From: Chitinophaga pinensis
GTDB lineage: Bacteria > Bacteroidota > Bacteroidia > Flavobacteriales_D > Crocinitomicaceae
DNA length: 54,796 nucleotides
Assembly: GCA_945863605.1 (NCBI GenBank)
Contig: CAMAZP010000022.1
Coordinates: forward strand, 1-54,796
Direction: 5' to 3'
Shown piece by piece: positions 9,301-15,665 of this stretch (the stretch's first letter is position 1; each line of letters begins with the position of its first letter). The translations under genes were made by a program, and so were the position numbers. The notes below the pieces were generated by a model. The model was not told where the DNA came from. It did not search any database and saw only the letters and a list, made by a program, of their open reading frames with translations.

Positions 9301-9317
9301 AATTAATTGTAAAATAA
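6312..9317 (+). CDS. Large T9SS cargo surface protein
   Basis: A 1001-residue protein with a signal peptide (MKKIIFTTFLLLTHFMFCQ) and a C-terminal type A sorting domain (about 925-1001: FQLFPNPSSQLTTVVVEGN, LSVFDVMGKE, FDVSTLAKGMYFVRV, KTKQLIVK). It should cross the outer membrane through the type IX system, lose the sorting domain and be attached or released. The N-terminal 270 residues are beta-rich. Residues about 300-360 are helical and charged (SNILNDYESRFKKYQDALKAVNEHNEKVKQNL), followed by an Ala-rich segment. Residues 480-880 are Ser/Asn/Tyr-rich beta structure. No catalytic motif is visible, so a structural or adhesive role is more likely than an enzyme (inference). Confidence 0.8.
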   Translation: MKKIIFTTFLLLTHFMFCQTVNITCDPNHTPVSTSYLNPNYISGKLPLNSGNTFKNGYNWNNTSGFTCDDMYFAGIPLVGMTALTSTQTSAGYYAYIYSSASGITRQHLPSEGWELLSVNFGKFPDAQTTDATLKFRSMPFIVLYNRYKSIVRVFVSMGPDKTINEDADAIAVNLRINLSTTSPIRVANGLLRLYDGNDRSLDQPTETKVAQVVSKAVSAQGDWASADFQVAFDPCVCNYPSEMYLEFSHYKSASIKLYGRATTIEDLNIVNTNSLYASPRDFLSGFKYQPNLFLDPLNKTGSIDAGLAIEKTISNILNDYESRFKKYQDALKAVNEHNEKVKQNLAVVRFAKAAIAFSVGYGAKISDIVTWNALENAGLAFSAEYIANGEATTLDDGNWFKTVIEAYNKIKKNVNGQANKIDEKILFSIIKEVLGEEADLFITENFELMNEPSVPKTPTSTLSYTEMRFEGSVEVKQDWSGPVFATPGTYGYSIPNTALSGDNIFYYPNYNEPLGVFALLEKPKIKMSSTNSTPSTLNWLSVNYIEQPNIYESLIYETWTSNLQFQLSEPLKYTFNNLLDIKSKNIKASITLKSKVNYFPTSEILRSYIEPNEVSNINSMEIVDGSSIDGDFYSKLVSNSNFLYGQNYINKYYDEILGSSNGQINYANSKIKISTPFLSSDVIKGHTYSIGFRNESIRRNASLTPYGLIQPSPLSNSSNLGLKLSDYEFVLTLIVDVEYNSTNELGFNNSSTMIFKYVLNPSDIEFLSNNLVENLYNSNNNVTKYEENLDFSDLVFNGTAVKGCKLSGNVYTCQAWNDIRIFGNLSTANGYTVNLIAGNQIETFPESVISPEISLSIVPVLDYSQPMPEATPNYVASFCSKQNPAGQNYLADTYNKTTLDSLFESQNGANNPIDLAFNRNELDFQLFPNPSSQLTTVVVEGNESGLATLSVFDVMGKEQNLIIQGQNGQFNFDVSTLAKGMYFVRVNTIGASKTKQLIVK

Positions 9318-9323
9318 CATCCA

Positions 9324-9773
9324 ATGAAATATCTAATAGCTTTTAGTTTTTTAATCACACTTTTCGCTTGCAGCAAAGACAAATTCTACTCAAAGCGCCT
9401 AATGAAAGGAGAAACGTGGACGGTACAAAGCATCAAAATAAATGATACGCTTTCCGAGATTTCTGGCGCATGGGAAATCACACAAGGAGTAAACATCTAT
9501 GATTCGGTACCGCAAGCTGTATGGCAAGAAAATACAAACGATGCAATTTTCCAATGGCAATTCCACGAGAAGGCCAAGAAATTTTACATCAACTATCAAG
9601 TGTTGTGTCTTGAATGCGAGCTCAACACCCTCGATACCTTGGATAATTTAACCAATGCATTGAGTGGAGAATATGATGTGTTGGTTCGTTCTAGAAAAAC
9701 CATGCAATTTGAAAGCACAACAACTAAAGGTTTTCCGGATAAAAAAGTTCAAATCATTTTGAGTAAAAAATAA
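9324..9773 (+). CDS. Lipocalin-like lipoprotein
   Basis: A 149-residue protein with a good lipobox (LITLFAC, Cys16). The mature part reads as a small beta-barrel: KGETWTVQSIKINDTLSEISGAWEITQGVNIYDSVPQAVWQ, AIFQWQFHEKAKKFYINYQV, then YDVLVRSRKTMQFESTT and a C-terminal VQIILSKK. This is the arrangement of Bacteroidota lipocalin-like lipoproteins. A C-L-E-C pair lies near residues 94-97. It is the last gene of the operon (6-bp gap) and is followed by a strong terminator. Confidence 0.65.
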   Translation: MKYLIAFSFLITLFACSKDKFYSKRLMKGETWTVQSIKINDTLSEISGAWEITQGVNIYDSVPQAVWQENTNDAIFQWQFHEKAKKFYINYQVLCLECELNTLDTLDNLTNALSGEYDVLVRSRKTMQFESTTTKGFPDKKVQIILSKK

Positions 9774-9830
9774 ATAGAACTTAAGCTCTTTTTGAGTAAG
9801 AAAACTAAAAATAGTAAAAGGTTAAACAAA

Positions 9831-9867
9831 ATAATGTCGCCTCAGTTTGAGGCGACATTATTTTTTA
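9831..9867 (+). terminator. Rho-independent terminator of the surface operon
   Basis: A perfect 13-bp stem (9831-9843 with 9849-9861, core TGTCGCCTC) with a 5-nt loop is followed by a run of T. It closes the operon that began at 4671. Confidence 0.85.
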
Positions 9868-9928
9868 TATTCAATTATCAATTTCCCATTGTTGGGCAAA
9901 ATCGTGATTTTGCAGTCATAACAGAAAC

Positions 9929-9958
9929 AAAAAATGCCCTCAGTTTCCCAAGGGCATT
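9929..9958 (-). terminator. Terminator of the minus-strand cassette
   Basis: Read on the minus strand, AATGCCCT pairs with AGGGCATT across a 10-nt loop and runs into TTTTTT. It lies about 45 bp beyond the last cassette gene. A separate small hairpin (GCAAAATC/GATTTTGC) sits at 9896-9913. Confidence 0.75.
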
Positions 9959-10003
9959 CAAATAGTTTCAATAAATCATTTTTCTTTTGGTTTTCACCCT
10001 GAG

Positions 10004-10195
10004 TTAATCGAAGGGCCGTCTTAATCTAGCCCAAACCCATTTCCAAAACAAACTCATACAAAAACTCACGCTGGCACCTATAATGGCCATTACCACTGTT
10101 TTAATAATATCTGTTGAATCAATCGTCGAAAGAACCGTAAAAATAGTTCCTGTCAAAGTTCCCCATGCTGTAGTATGATCGTGTGTATGTTGCAT
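10004..10195 (-). CDS. Small single-span membrane protein of the phage-like cassette
   Basis: A 63-residue protein: His-rich N-terminus (MQHTHDHTT), a mildly hydrophobic stretch, one clear transmembrane helix (IIKTVVMAIIGASVSFCMSLFWKWVW) and a basic end (ARLRRPFD). The upstream in-frame TTG (10210) is an alternative start; I prefer the ATG at 10195. The size and layout would suit a holin or minor membrane protein of a phage, but no family is recognised. The last codons and the stop lie in a repeat-like CCCTTCGATTAACTCAGGG, so the C-terminus may have been replaced when that sequence inserted. Confidence 0.5.
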   Translation of the reverse strand: MQHTHDHTTAWGTLTGTIFTVLSTIDSTDIIKTVVMAIIGASVSFCMSLFWKWVWARLRRPFD

Positions 10196-10222
10196 AAAAT
10201 CTATTTTCAAATGAATAATGTG

Positions 10223-10570
10223 TTAAATAATTGGTTTAGCTCCAGTCTTTACAGTTATTTCCTTCAAATCAACCTTGAGGCTATATTGCAGCGCAAATGA
10301 GATAATTTCTTCCCCTTCTCCTGGTTCTTCAGTTGAGTCAGGGCCCATTAAATTTACGCTACTGCTCAAGTCAGAACCTGCCTTAAAACGAACACTTTTT
10401 TTACCCTTAAACTGCAACGTAACCGTACTATTCGATAAAGAAGAATCTAATTTATCCGTTTGCACTTTTGAGAAATTAACATGCAGCTTATCCGATGCAA
10501 GGTCAAAATCACAAGCCTTCAAAACCTCTAAAACTTTAAGTTTTTCAATTTCAGCAATATTAAAATTCAT
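10223..10570 (-). CDS. Hypothetical beta-rich soluble protein of the cassette
   Basis: A 115-residue protein without signal or membrane segment, starting MNFNIAEIEKLKVLEVLKACDFDLASDKL. The N-terminal helix (1-25) is followed by strands with alternating polar and hydrophobic residues and an acidic turn (DSTEEPGEGEE, about 80-90), ending in a strand pair (FALQYSLKVDLKEITVKTG). The ATG at 10570 lies four bases after the stop of the preceding gene; a longer TTG start at 10591 would overlap that gene. The family is unknown. The fold pattern would suit a small structural or spike-type protein (inference). Confidence 0.5.
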   Translation of the reverse strand: MNFNIAEIEKLKVLEVLKACDFDLASDKLHVNFSKVQTDKLDSSLSNSTVTLQFKGKKSVRFKAGSDLSSSVNLMGPDSTEEPGEGEEIISFALQYSLKVDLKEITVKTGAKPII

Positions 10571-10574
10571 ACAA

Positions 10575-10808
10575 CTAGTCTTTAGATTCAACAGCAGTTT
10601 GGCTTACAGTACTCAACACAGTTCCTCCAACGATGAGGTATCCCCCAATGGTTGTTACAAGTACTGGTAAAGCAACTGGTGCCATAACTAAGGAAGTCCC
10701 AATTGCAGCAACTACCAAACCAATCGTGCGCAGTTTTTTGAAAAAAGGCGGTGTTTTTTGCTTAATGCGATCTCCAAGAGATGAAAGACCATCTTGTTCT
10801 TGTTTCAT
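10575..10808 (-). CDS. Small two-helix membrane protein of the cassette (holin-like)
   Basis: A 77-residue protein with a polar basic N-terminus (MKQEQDGLSSLGDRIKQKTPPFFKKLR), two glycine-rich transmembrane helices (about 29-46 and 50-68: LVVAAIGTSLVMAPVALPVLVTTIGGYLIVGGTVLS) and a short polar tail. Size and topology are typical of class II holins and of small capsid-membrane proteins of tailless phages. It lies 11 bp after the gene transcribed ahead of it, so the two are probably cotranscribed. Confidence 0.5.
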   Translation of the reverse strand: MKQEQDGLSSLGDRIKQKTPPFFKKLRTIGLVVAAIGTSLVMAPVALPVLVTTIGGYLIVGGTVLSTVSQTAVESKD

Positions 10809-10819
10809 ATTTCACCAAA

Positions 10820-11569
10820 TTAAATTACTTCAACAATCGCCAAGGCATTGTAAGCGCCATTATTCATTGAATATTGAACACCATTTACCTCCTGGAAGAA
10901 TTCCACCATCAACAAATACATGTCAGTACCAGCTCCAGTTGGAGCCGCATTCGCAGTCAATAACAAATCTGTTTGAGTAGCATCAATCACCATTGTTTCA
11001 GAGTTTGTTAATTCGATGCTGTATGTTCCAGCTTCAAAATTAACTTTTGCCCAAGCACCAGAAAATGATAAATGCGTCGCACCAGTTGGATAAGCTAAGT
11101 GCAAATTAGGAATCAATCCCTGAATTAAAATTTTACCTGCCACCGTATCCACAGTATAAGGTCGATACAAAACAGCCCCAAGAATAGCACGATCGTTAAA
11201 GTTGAAACCCTTCAACATATCTTTTGCTGCTTGGTCAGAAATTGCAACCGCCACATTACGCTCACCTCTCGCACTAGTAGTGTCAAGAATACGAATGTCA
11301 GACATCAATTTTGTCAAGCGAGAAGTAACTCGAGCATCAGAAGAGCGCATCATCAAAGTACGAAACGCATCGCGTACCAATTTTCCAGATTTAGCAGCAC
11401 TTCCAAACTCGGCCCCATTTTCACGAGTTCGCTCAAAAGCAGGATCATTCTTAATGCGGTCAGCATCAACGCCACCTTTTTCTCGTGCCAAGTGGCCATC
11501 CTTTGTTTTGTAGAAAGACAAATCACCAATTTTGCCCTTCAATTTAATAATGCCAATTTGCTTTGCCAT
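10820..11569 (-). CDS. Conserved Bacteroidota protein of capsid size, function unknown
   Basis: A 249-residue protein starting MAKQIGIIKLKGKIGDLSFYKTKDGHLAREKGG. The ATG at 11569 has an A-rich leader; a longer in-frame start at 11617 would be TTG and would run through the leader hairpin. Residues 1-110 are basic and helical, with the conserved-looking strings GDLSFYKTKDG, AREKGGVDADRIKNDPAFERTRENGAEFG and AFRTLMMRSSDARVTSRL. Residues 120-249 are beta-rich (AILGAVLYRPYTV, GATHLSFSGAWAKVNFEAGTYSIEL, MYLLMVEFFQEVNGVQYSMNNGAYNALAIVEV). I recall similar orphan proteins in other Bacteroidota genomes, always unannotated. It leads a four-gene unit with two small membrane proteins. A coat protein or other self-assembling protein is a hypothesis. 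Confidence 0.6.
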   Translation of the reverse strand: MAKQIGIIKLKGKIGDLSFYKTKDGHLAREKGGVDADRIKNDPAFERTRENGAEFGSAAKSGKLVRDAFRTLMMRSSDARVTSRLTKLMSDIRILDTTSARGERNVAVAISDQAAKDMLKGFNFNDRAILGAVLYRPYTVDTVAGKILIQGLIPNLHLAYPTGATHLSFSGAWAKVNFEAGTYSIELTNSETMVIDATQTDLLLTANAAPTGAGTDMYLLMVEFFQEVNGVQYSMNNGAYNALAIVEVI

Positions 11570-11598
11570 TTTTAAAATGTAATTAAGATTAAAATAAA

Positions 11599-11615
11599 GC
11601 TGAGACCCTCTCAGC
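11599..11615 (-). promoter_or_regulatory. Leader hairpin, attenuator candidate
   Basis: GCTGAGA and TCTCAGC form a perfect 7-bp stem with a 3-nt loop. On the minus strand it is followed by TTTATTTTAAT. It sits between the promoter at 11657-11690 and the ATG at 11569, so it could end or pace transcription of the cassette. Confidence 0.4.
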
Positions 11616-11656
11616 AATCCATCATATTTTACCTCGCGAGTTCAAAACAGATAAGT

Positions 11657-11690
11657 CAAAAGTACAGCCTGAAAATCTCCATTTCGCAAA
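11657..11690 (-). promoter_or_regulatory. Bacteroidota-type promoter of the cassette
   Basis: On the minus strand TTTG (11687-11690) and TACTTTTG (11657-11664, a perfect TAnnTTTG -7 box) are separated by 22 bp, slightly longer than usual. The predicted leader is about 80 nt. Confidence 0.5.
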
Positions 11691-11814
11691 CCAAAGCCGT
11701 TCAAAACACATTGTTCCAAAAAATACCGAAGTATGTCAAATATGTTTAAATAAAACACATTAAATTTGTCTAACCACGGGCTAATCATCATTCATAATTT
11801 CATTACAAACTCGC

Positions 11815-11831
11815 TTCATTCTATGAATGAA
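11815..11831. promoter_or_regulatory. Inverted repeat in the divergent control region
   Basis: TTCATTC-TAT-GAATGAA is a perfect 7-bp inverted repeat between the divergent genes at 11569 and 11904, with related TTCAT/ATGAA half-sites nearby. It could be an operator for the 62-residue protein (inference). The rest of the 334-bp gap holds the promoter and the leader hairpin. Confidence 0.35.
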
Positions 11832-11903
11832 AGCACGATGCTATATGAATAAAGCCTACATGAAGTATTGTAGTTTACAAAACAGTTAAAAATGAATTAA
11901 AAC

Positions 11904-12092
11904 ATGCAACGAGTAGTCATATATCCAAAAGACATAATGATTGTAACAGGAAGAAGTGAGCGCTATTCCAGAAACCTATTAAATAAGATCAAAACCAACA
12001 TTAACAAAGCAAAACACCAACCATTAACCATAGAAGAATTTTGTCAATACATGGGCTTTGACAGTTCAGAAATCAAGCTCAATTTGAAATAA
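11904..12092 (+). CDS. Small DNA-binding-like protein, divergent from the cassette
   Basis: A 62-residue basic protein (MQRVVIYPKDIMIVTGRSERYSRNLLNKIKTNINKAKHQPLTIEEFCQYMGFD). The pattern DIMIVTGRSERYSRNLLNKIK resembles a helix-turn-helix in which the second helix reads DNA, followed by a short strand and the helix IEEFCQYMG. Excisionases and small repressors of mobile elements have this size and layout. I recall the YPKDI-TGRSxRYxRxLL pattern among unannotated Bacteroidota proteins. Divergent transcription from the cassette suggests a regulatory or excision role (inference). Confidence 0.55.
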   Translation: MQRVVIYPKDIMIVTGRSERYSRNLLNKIKTNINKAKHQPLTIEEFCQYMGFDSSEIKLNLK

Positions 12093-12265
12093 AAAAAGCC
12101 TAAACCATACTAAAAAATGGACTACATTTTTAGCAACTTATCCAATAAATCCGTACATTTGTTTTGATACGAATTGACCTATTTTGTATAGTAAATTCAG
12201 GTGCGTCATTCCGGGCGTCGGCAACTTTTAAATTTTAAACCCTTATTGGGAAAGCAATAGAGAGC

Positions 12266-12293
12266 TGAGGTTCTACACCCTCACTCTCCGCCA
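12266..12293 (+). other. tRNA-Ser-like 3' end fragment, possible attachment-site relic
   Basis: CCCTCACTCTCCGCCA (12278-12293) has the form of a T-stem 3' strand, an acceptor 3' strand CTCTCC, discriminator G and CCA of a serine tRNA. The T-loop is not canonical (TTCTACAC) and no matching GGAGAG 5' half precedes it, so this is not an intact tRNA. Such fragments remain at one end of elements integrated in tRNA genes. Confidence 0.3.
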
Positions 12294-12297
12294 AAAC

Positions 12298-12329
12298 AAA
12301 TGCTGTTCGTTTTACGAATGGCATTTTTT
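12298..12329 (+). terminator. Rho-independent terminator
   Basis: A 12-bp stem with two G-T pairs (12298-12309 with 12315-12326) and a 5-nt loop is followed by T to 12329. It closes the putative RNA. Confidence 0.7.
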
Positions 12330-12390
12330 GTTTTAGGTTGATACCAACTTTTTCAGTTTTAATCAAATTCATTACAATTTCTAATTCACA

Positions 12391-12424
12391 AAAAAACGCC
12401 TGAGTTTATGTCTCAGACGTTTTA
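12391..12424. terminator. Bidirectional terminator downstream of the subtilase gene
   Basis: AAAACG-C-CTGAG pairs with CTCAG-A-CGTTTT around a 7-nt loop, with A-runs and T-runs outside. It can end the minus-strand subtilase transcript, whose stop is 20 bp away. Confidence 0.7.
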
Positions 12425-12443
12425 AAGTTAATTGTTATTGTTT

Positions 12444-14033
12444 TTATTTTTTCATCAAGTATTCCACTGCCCTAGCTGCATTAACCATTCCACCAGAAAT
12501 AGAAATATCCTTCATAGTTCCTTGTTCTTTTCCTTTTTCTGCACCTGGAATTGAAATTGATTTTGTGTATGAAACTGAAGTTTTCATCAATACTTCTTTA
12601 ACCTCAGATGCCGTTAATTCAGGGAAATAACCACGAATCATTGCTGCTACACCGGCTGTTGCAGGACAAGCCATACTTGTACCTGAAGCATCTCCATATT
12701 TAGCATCTGGAATTGTTGAGTAGATATCAACACCAGGAGCAAATAGATCTACTGTTTTTGAACCGAAATTTGAAAAATCAGCAATTAGTTTTTTTCCTTT
12801 TTTGGAAGAACTACTCGCCCCTACTTCAATCCAATTAGATGCAACTGAACCATCACTCAAAATTCGAGTTGGATAAGAATCTTCAACATCTTTATTTTTT
12901 GCATCATTTCCTGCTGCATGAACCAATAAAACATCTTTGCTTTTCGCGTACAAAATTGCTTCATCAACCACTTGTTTATTTGGAGTGTAATATTTACCAA
13001 ATGACATATTAATTACTTTCGCTCCATTATCAACTGCATATCGAATTGCATTAGCAACATCTTTATCGCGTTCATCTCCATTTGGTACTGCTCTAACAAC
13101 CATTATTTTAACATTAGAAGCAATTCCCTCGATTCCGATTCCATTACCTCTTGTGGCAGCAATAATTCCAGCGACATGCGAACCATGAAATGCATCAGGG
13201 CCTTCATAACGATTACAACCATAATAACGCTCAGTCATATCTTGTGGATTGTCACCAACTAAAACGCGTCTAACACTATCCATATCCATACTATTCATTT
13301 TAATTAAATTACCAAACGTCTCAGTAGCATTATTAATTTCTTTATCTAGGGTCGCTGGTGGATAAACTAACATTACTGCTCCAATCCTTTTTTTAATCTT
13401 TGTTTCCATCTCATCTATTGGAACATAAGCTTTATTTGTTTTTTTATCAAAAATACCATTTGAAGCTGCTTTCACGTTATTAATGTAGCTAGCCATCATC
13501 ATTACCCCTTGATACTGTTGTTGATTTTTTGTGTTTTCTTTATCTAATTCTGCTTTTAGCTTAACATATTTGTCATAACGCTCTTTTTCTGATGCAGGAA
13601 CATCACTTGCAGATTTACCAGCAAAATAATTCTTTTCCAATCGAACCATTCTTGCTAATTCTAATGCTTCATTATCGATATCACCACCAGCTCCTCCTAA
13701 AAATGACCAACCATGCACATCATCAATATATCCATTTTTATCATCATCAATGCCATTGTTTGGAATTTCACCTTTATTAACCCAAATAACATCCTTCAAA
13801 TCTGGATGGTCTGTTTCTACACCACTATCAATAACGGCAACAATAATTTCCTTTGCTGTTTTTCCTTTTAGTAATTCGTATGCTTTTTCAGCACCAACAC
13901 CATAAACTTTGTCTTTTTTAGGGTCTTTTAAGTACCAATTTAAAGAAGCCTTTGGTTTTTCTTCACTCTTTTTTTGCGCATTAGTAATTCCAATTGAAAT
14001 TATAAAAGATAAAGCAATAGATAATTTTAACAT
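12444..14033 (-). CDS. Secreted subtilisin-like serine protease (S8)
   Basis: A 529-residue protein with a signal peptide (cleavage near ITNAQ, residue 20). The catalytic triad is visible: Asp69 in VAVIDSGVETDHPDLKD, His283 in DAFHGSHVAGIIAA and Ser453 in GTSMACPATAGVAA. The oxyanion Asn is probably the one in VLLVHAAGND. About 210 residues separate Asp and His, far more than in subtilisin. The insert begins with a calcium-loop-like GIDDDKNGYIDDVHGW and continues as a helical, Lys/Glu/Gln-rich domain (about 110-245). This long-insert form occurs in Flavobacteriia. No T9SS domain follows; the chain ends in AVEYLMKK, so it is probably periplasmic or anchored otherwise. Confidence 0.92.
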   Translation of the reverse strand: MLKLSIALSFIISIGITNAQKKSEEKPKASLNWYLKDPKKDKVYGVGAEKAYELLKGKTAKEIIVAVIDSGVETDHPDLKDVIWVNKGEIPNNGIDDDKNGYIDDVHGWSFLGGAGGDIDNEALELARMVRLEKNYFAGKSASDVPASEKERYDKYVKLKAELDKENTKNQQQYQGVMMMASYINNVKAASNGIFDKKTNKAYVPIDEMETKIKKRIGAVMLVYPPATLDKEINNATETFGNLIKMNSMDMDSVRRVLVGDNPQDMTERYYGCNRYEGPDAFHGSHVAGIIAATRGNGIGIEGIASNVKIMVVRAVPNGDERDKDVANAIRYAVDNGAKVINMSFGKYYTPNKQVVDEAILYAKSKDVLLVHAAGNDAKNKDVEDSYPTRILSDGSVASNWIEVGASSSSKKGKKLIADFSNFGSKTVDLFAPGVDIYSTIPDAKYGDASGTSMACPATAGVAAMIRGYFPELTASEVKEVLMKTSVSYTKSISIPGAEKGKEQGTMKDISISGGMVNAARAVEYLMKK

Positions 14034-14072
14034 TTTATTATTGATTAGAAAATATTTGATTTATTAGTTAAA

Positions 14073-14080
14073 CAAATATA
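14073..14080 (-). promoter_or_regulatory. -7 box of the subtilase promoter
   Basis: TATATTTG on the minus strand is a perfect TAnnTTTG box about 40 bp before the ATG. The -33 element is weak (TTTC). Confidence 0.5.
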
Positions 14081-14262
14081 ATCCATTTTGATGAAATTTA
14101 AAGAAAATTGATTCTACCAAAACATATGTTTTTAAAATTAACATTCAATTCTTGAAAAAAAAACAATAAAAACAACTTAAAATAAATTAATGATACACTT
14201 GATATTAAATTTCTTTAGTTAATTTTAGAGTCAACATTTTTAACATCAAATTATAACCAATT

Positions 14263-15549
14263 ATGGCTGAAATAGCAAAGATTGAGTTAGACGGCAAAGT
14301 ATATGAATTGCCCGTTATAACTGGAAGTGAAAACGAAAAAGCGATTGATATTTCTAAATTAAGAGATTTATCAGGTTATGTAACTTTAGATACAGGTTAC
14401 AAAAATACTGGAGCTACTAAAAGTGCGATAACATTCTTAGATGGCGAGGAAGGTATACTTCATTACAGGGGATATCCAATTGAACAATTAGCGGAGAAAG
14501 CTTCGTTCATTGAAGTTGCATATCTTCTCATATATGGAGAGCTACCCAATACAACGCAGCTCAAATCATTTGAAGATAGTATCAAAAAACATACTCTTGT
14601 TCACGAGGACATGAAGCAGTTTTTTGAAGCTTACCCAGCAAAGGCACATCCCATGGGTGTTTTATCTTCAATGATTTCATCACTTTCAACTTTTTATCCT
14701 GAATCATTAGATCCAAACAGAAGTGCTGAAGCAAAAGATTTAACAATACATCGTTTAATTGCAAAATTGCCAACGTTAGCTGCATGGGCTTACAAAAACT
14801 CAATGCGTCATCCATTTATGTATCCACGTAATGAATTCGATTATTGTAAAAATTTCATGTACATGATGTTTGCAATGCCGACAGAAAATTACGAAATCGA
14901 TCCTGTTGTTGTTAGTGCATTAAATAAACTACTAATCTTACATGCTGATCACGAACAAAATTGTTCAACTTCAACGGTAAGAATTGTTGGTTCATCTCAA
15001 GCAAATTTGTATTCTACAATATCAGCTGGAATTTCTGCTCTTTGGGGCCCACTGCATGGTGGTGCAAATCAAGAAGTAATTGAAATGTTAGAGCAAATAC
15101 ATAAAGATGGCGGTAACGTAGACAAATGGGTAGCTAAAGCTAAAGATAAAGAAGATCCATTTCGTTTGATGGGATTCGGTCATAGAGTTTATAAAAATTT
15201 CGATCCTCGAGCTAAAATCATCAAAGTAGCATGTGATGACGTACTAGAAAAATTAGGAGTTAATGACCCATTGTTAGAAATTGCTAAGAAATTAGAAAAA
15301 TATGCGCTAGAAGACGAATACTTTAAAGCAAGAAATTTATATCCAAATGTTGATTTCTACTCCGGAATTATATACAAAGCATTAGGTATTCCAACTGAAA
15401 TGTTTACAGTTATGTTTGCATTGGGACGTTTACCAGGATGGATAGCTCAATGGAAAGAAATGACCGAAAATAAAGAGCCTATAGGTCGTCCTCGACAAAT
15501 CTATATTGGTCATACGTCAAGAGATTACGTAGGTATCAACGAAAGATAA
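14263..15549 (+). CDS. gltA: Citrate synthase
   Basis: A 428-residue enzyme condensing acetyl-CoA and oxaloacetate to citrate, the entry step of the TCA cycle. The length and an N-terminal beta domain (IELDGKVYELPVITGSE) fit the hexameric type II citrate synthases of Gram-negative bacteria. The active-site residues are present: HADHEQN (227-233), His265 in GPLHGGANQEV, GFGHRVYKNFDPRA and Asp364 in NVDFYSGI. It is a single-gene unit divergent from the subtilase gene and followed by a terminator. Upstream, TAATTTTA near 14220-14227 is a near-match to the -7 box. Confidence 0.97.
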   Translation: MAEIAKIELDGKVYELPVITGSENEKAIDISKLRDLSGYVTLDTGYKNTGATKSAITFLDGEEGILHYRGYPIEQLAEKASFIEVAYLLIYGELPNTTQLKSFEDSIKKHTLVHEDMKQFFEAYPAKAHPMGVLSSMISSLSTFYPESLDPNRSAEAKDLTIHRLIAKLPTLAAWAYKNSMRHPFMYPRNEFDYCKNFMYMMFAMPTENYEIDPVVVSALNKLLILHADHEQNCSTSTVRIVGSSQANLYSTISAGISALWGPLHGGANQEVIEMLEQIHKDGGNVDKWVAKAKDKEDPFRLMGFGHRVYKNFDPRAKIIKVACDDVLEKLGVNDPLLEIAKKLEKYALEDEYFKARNLYPNVDFYSGIIYKALGIPTEMFTVMFALGRLPGWIAQWKEMTENKEPIGRPRQIYIGHTSRDYVGINER

Positions 15550-15616
15550 AAACCAAATTATTCTTATAGCGCTATTCAGACAAATTGGATAGCGCCATAA
15601 AAAAAATATTTACAAA

Positions 15617-15647
15617 AAAAAACACCAGCAATTTACTGGTGTTTTTT
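15617..15647. terminator. Bidirectional terminator between gltA and typA
   Basis: AAAAAACACCAG and CTGGTGTTTTTT form a 12-bp stem with a 7-nt loop, and it serves both convergent genes. A second stem, GCGCTAT/ATAGCGC, lies just before it near 15568-15594. Confidence 0.85.
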
Positions 15648-15665
15648 TTGTTTGAAAATTAAAAA

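Larger units (their letters stand above)
12158..12329 (+). ncRNA. Candidate structured small RNA with promoter and terminator
   Basis: TTTG (12158-12161) and TATTTTG (12180-12186, one base short of TAnnTTTG) are 18 bp apart and predict a start near 12194. Within the next 136 nt lie a CCG/CGG hairpin near 12212-12225, a CCC/GGG hairpin near 12240-12250, a 10-bp bulged hairpin (12260-12288, GAGAG-C-TGAGG with CCTCA-CTCTC) and a terminator. No reading frame fits. This could be a small RNA; the alternative reading is a relic of a tRNA-based attachment site. Together with the terminators it accounts for the 351-bp gap 12093-12443. Confidence 0.35.

Noticed and set aside
12194..12293. Intact tRNA-Ser gene
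   Set aside because: The 3' end looks right, but there is no GGAGAG 5' strand, no D-arm or anticodon arm, and the T-loop is non-canonical.
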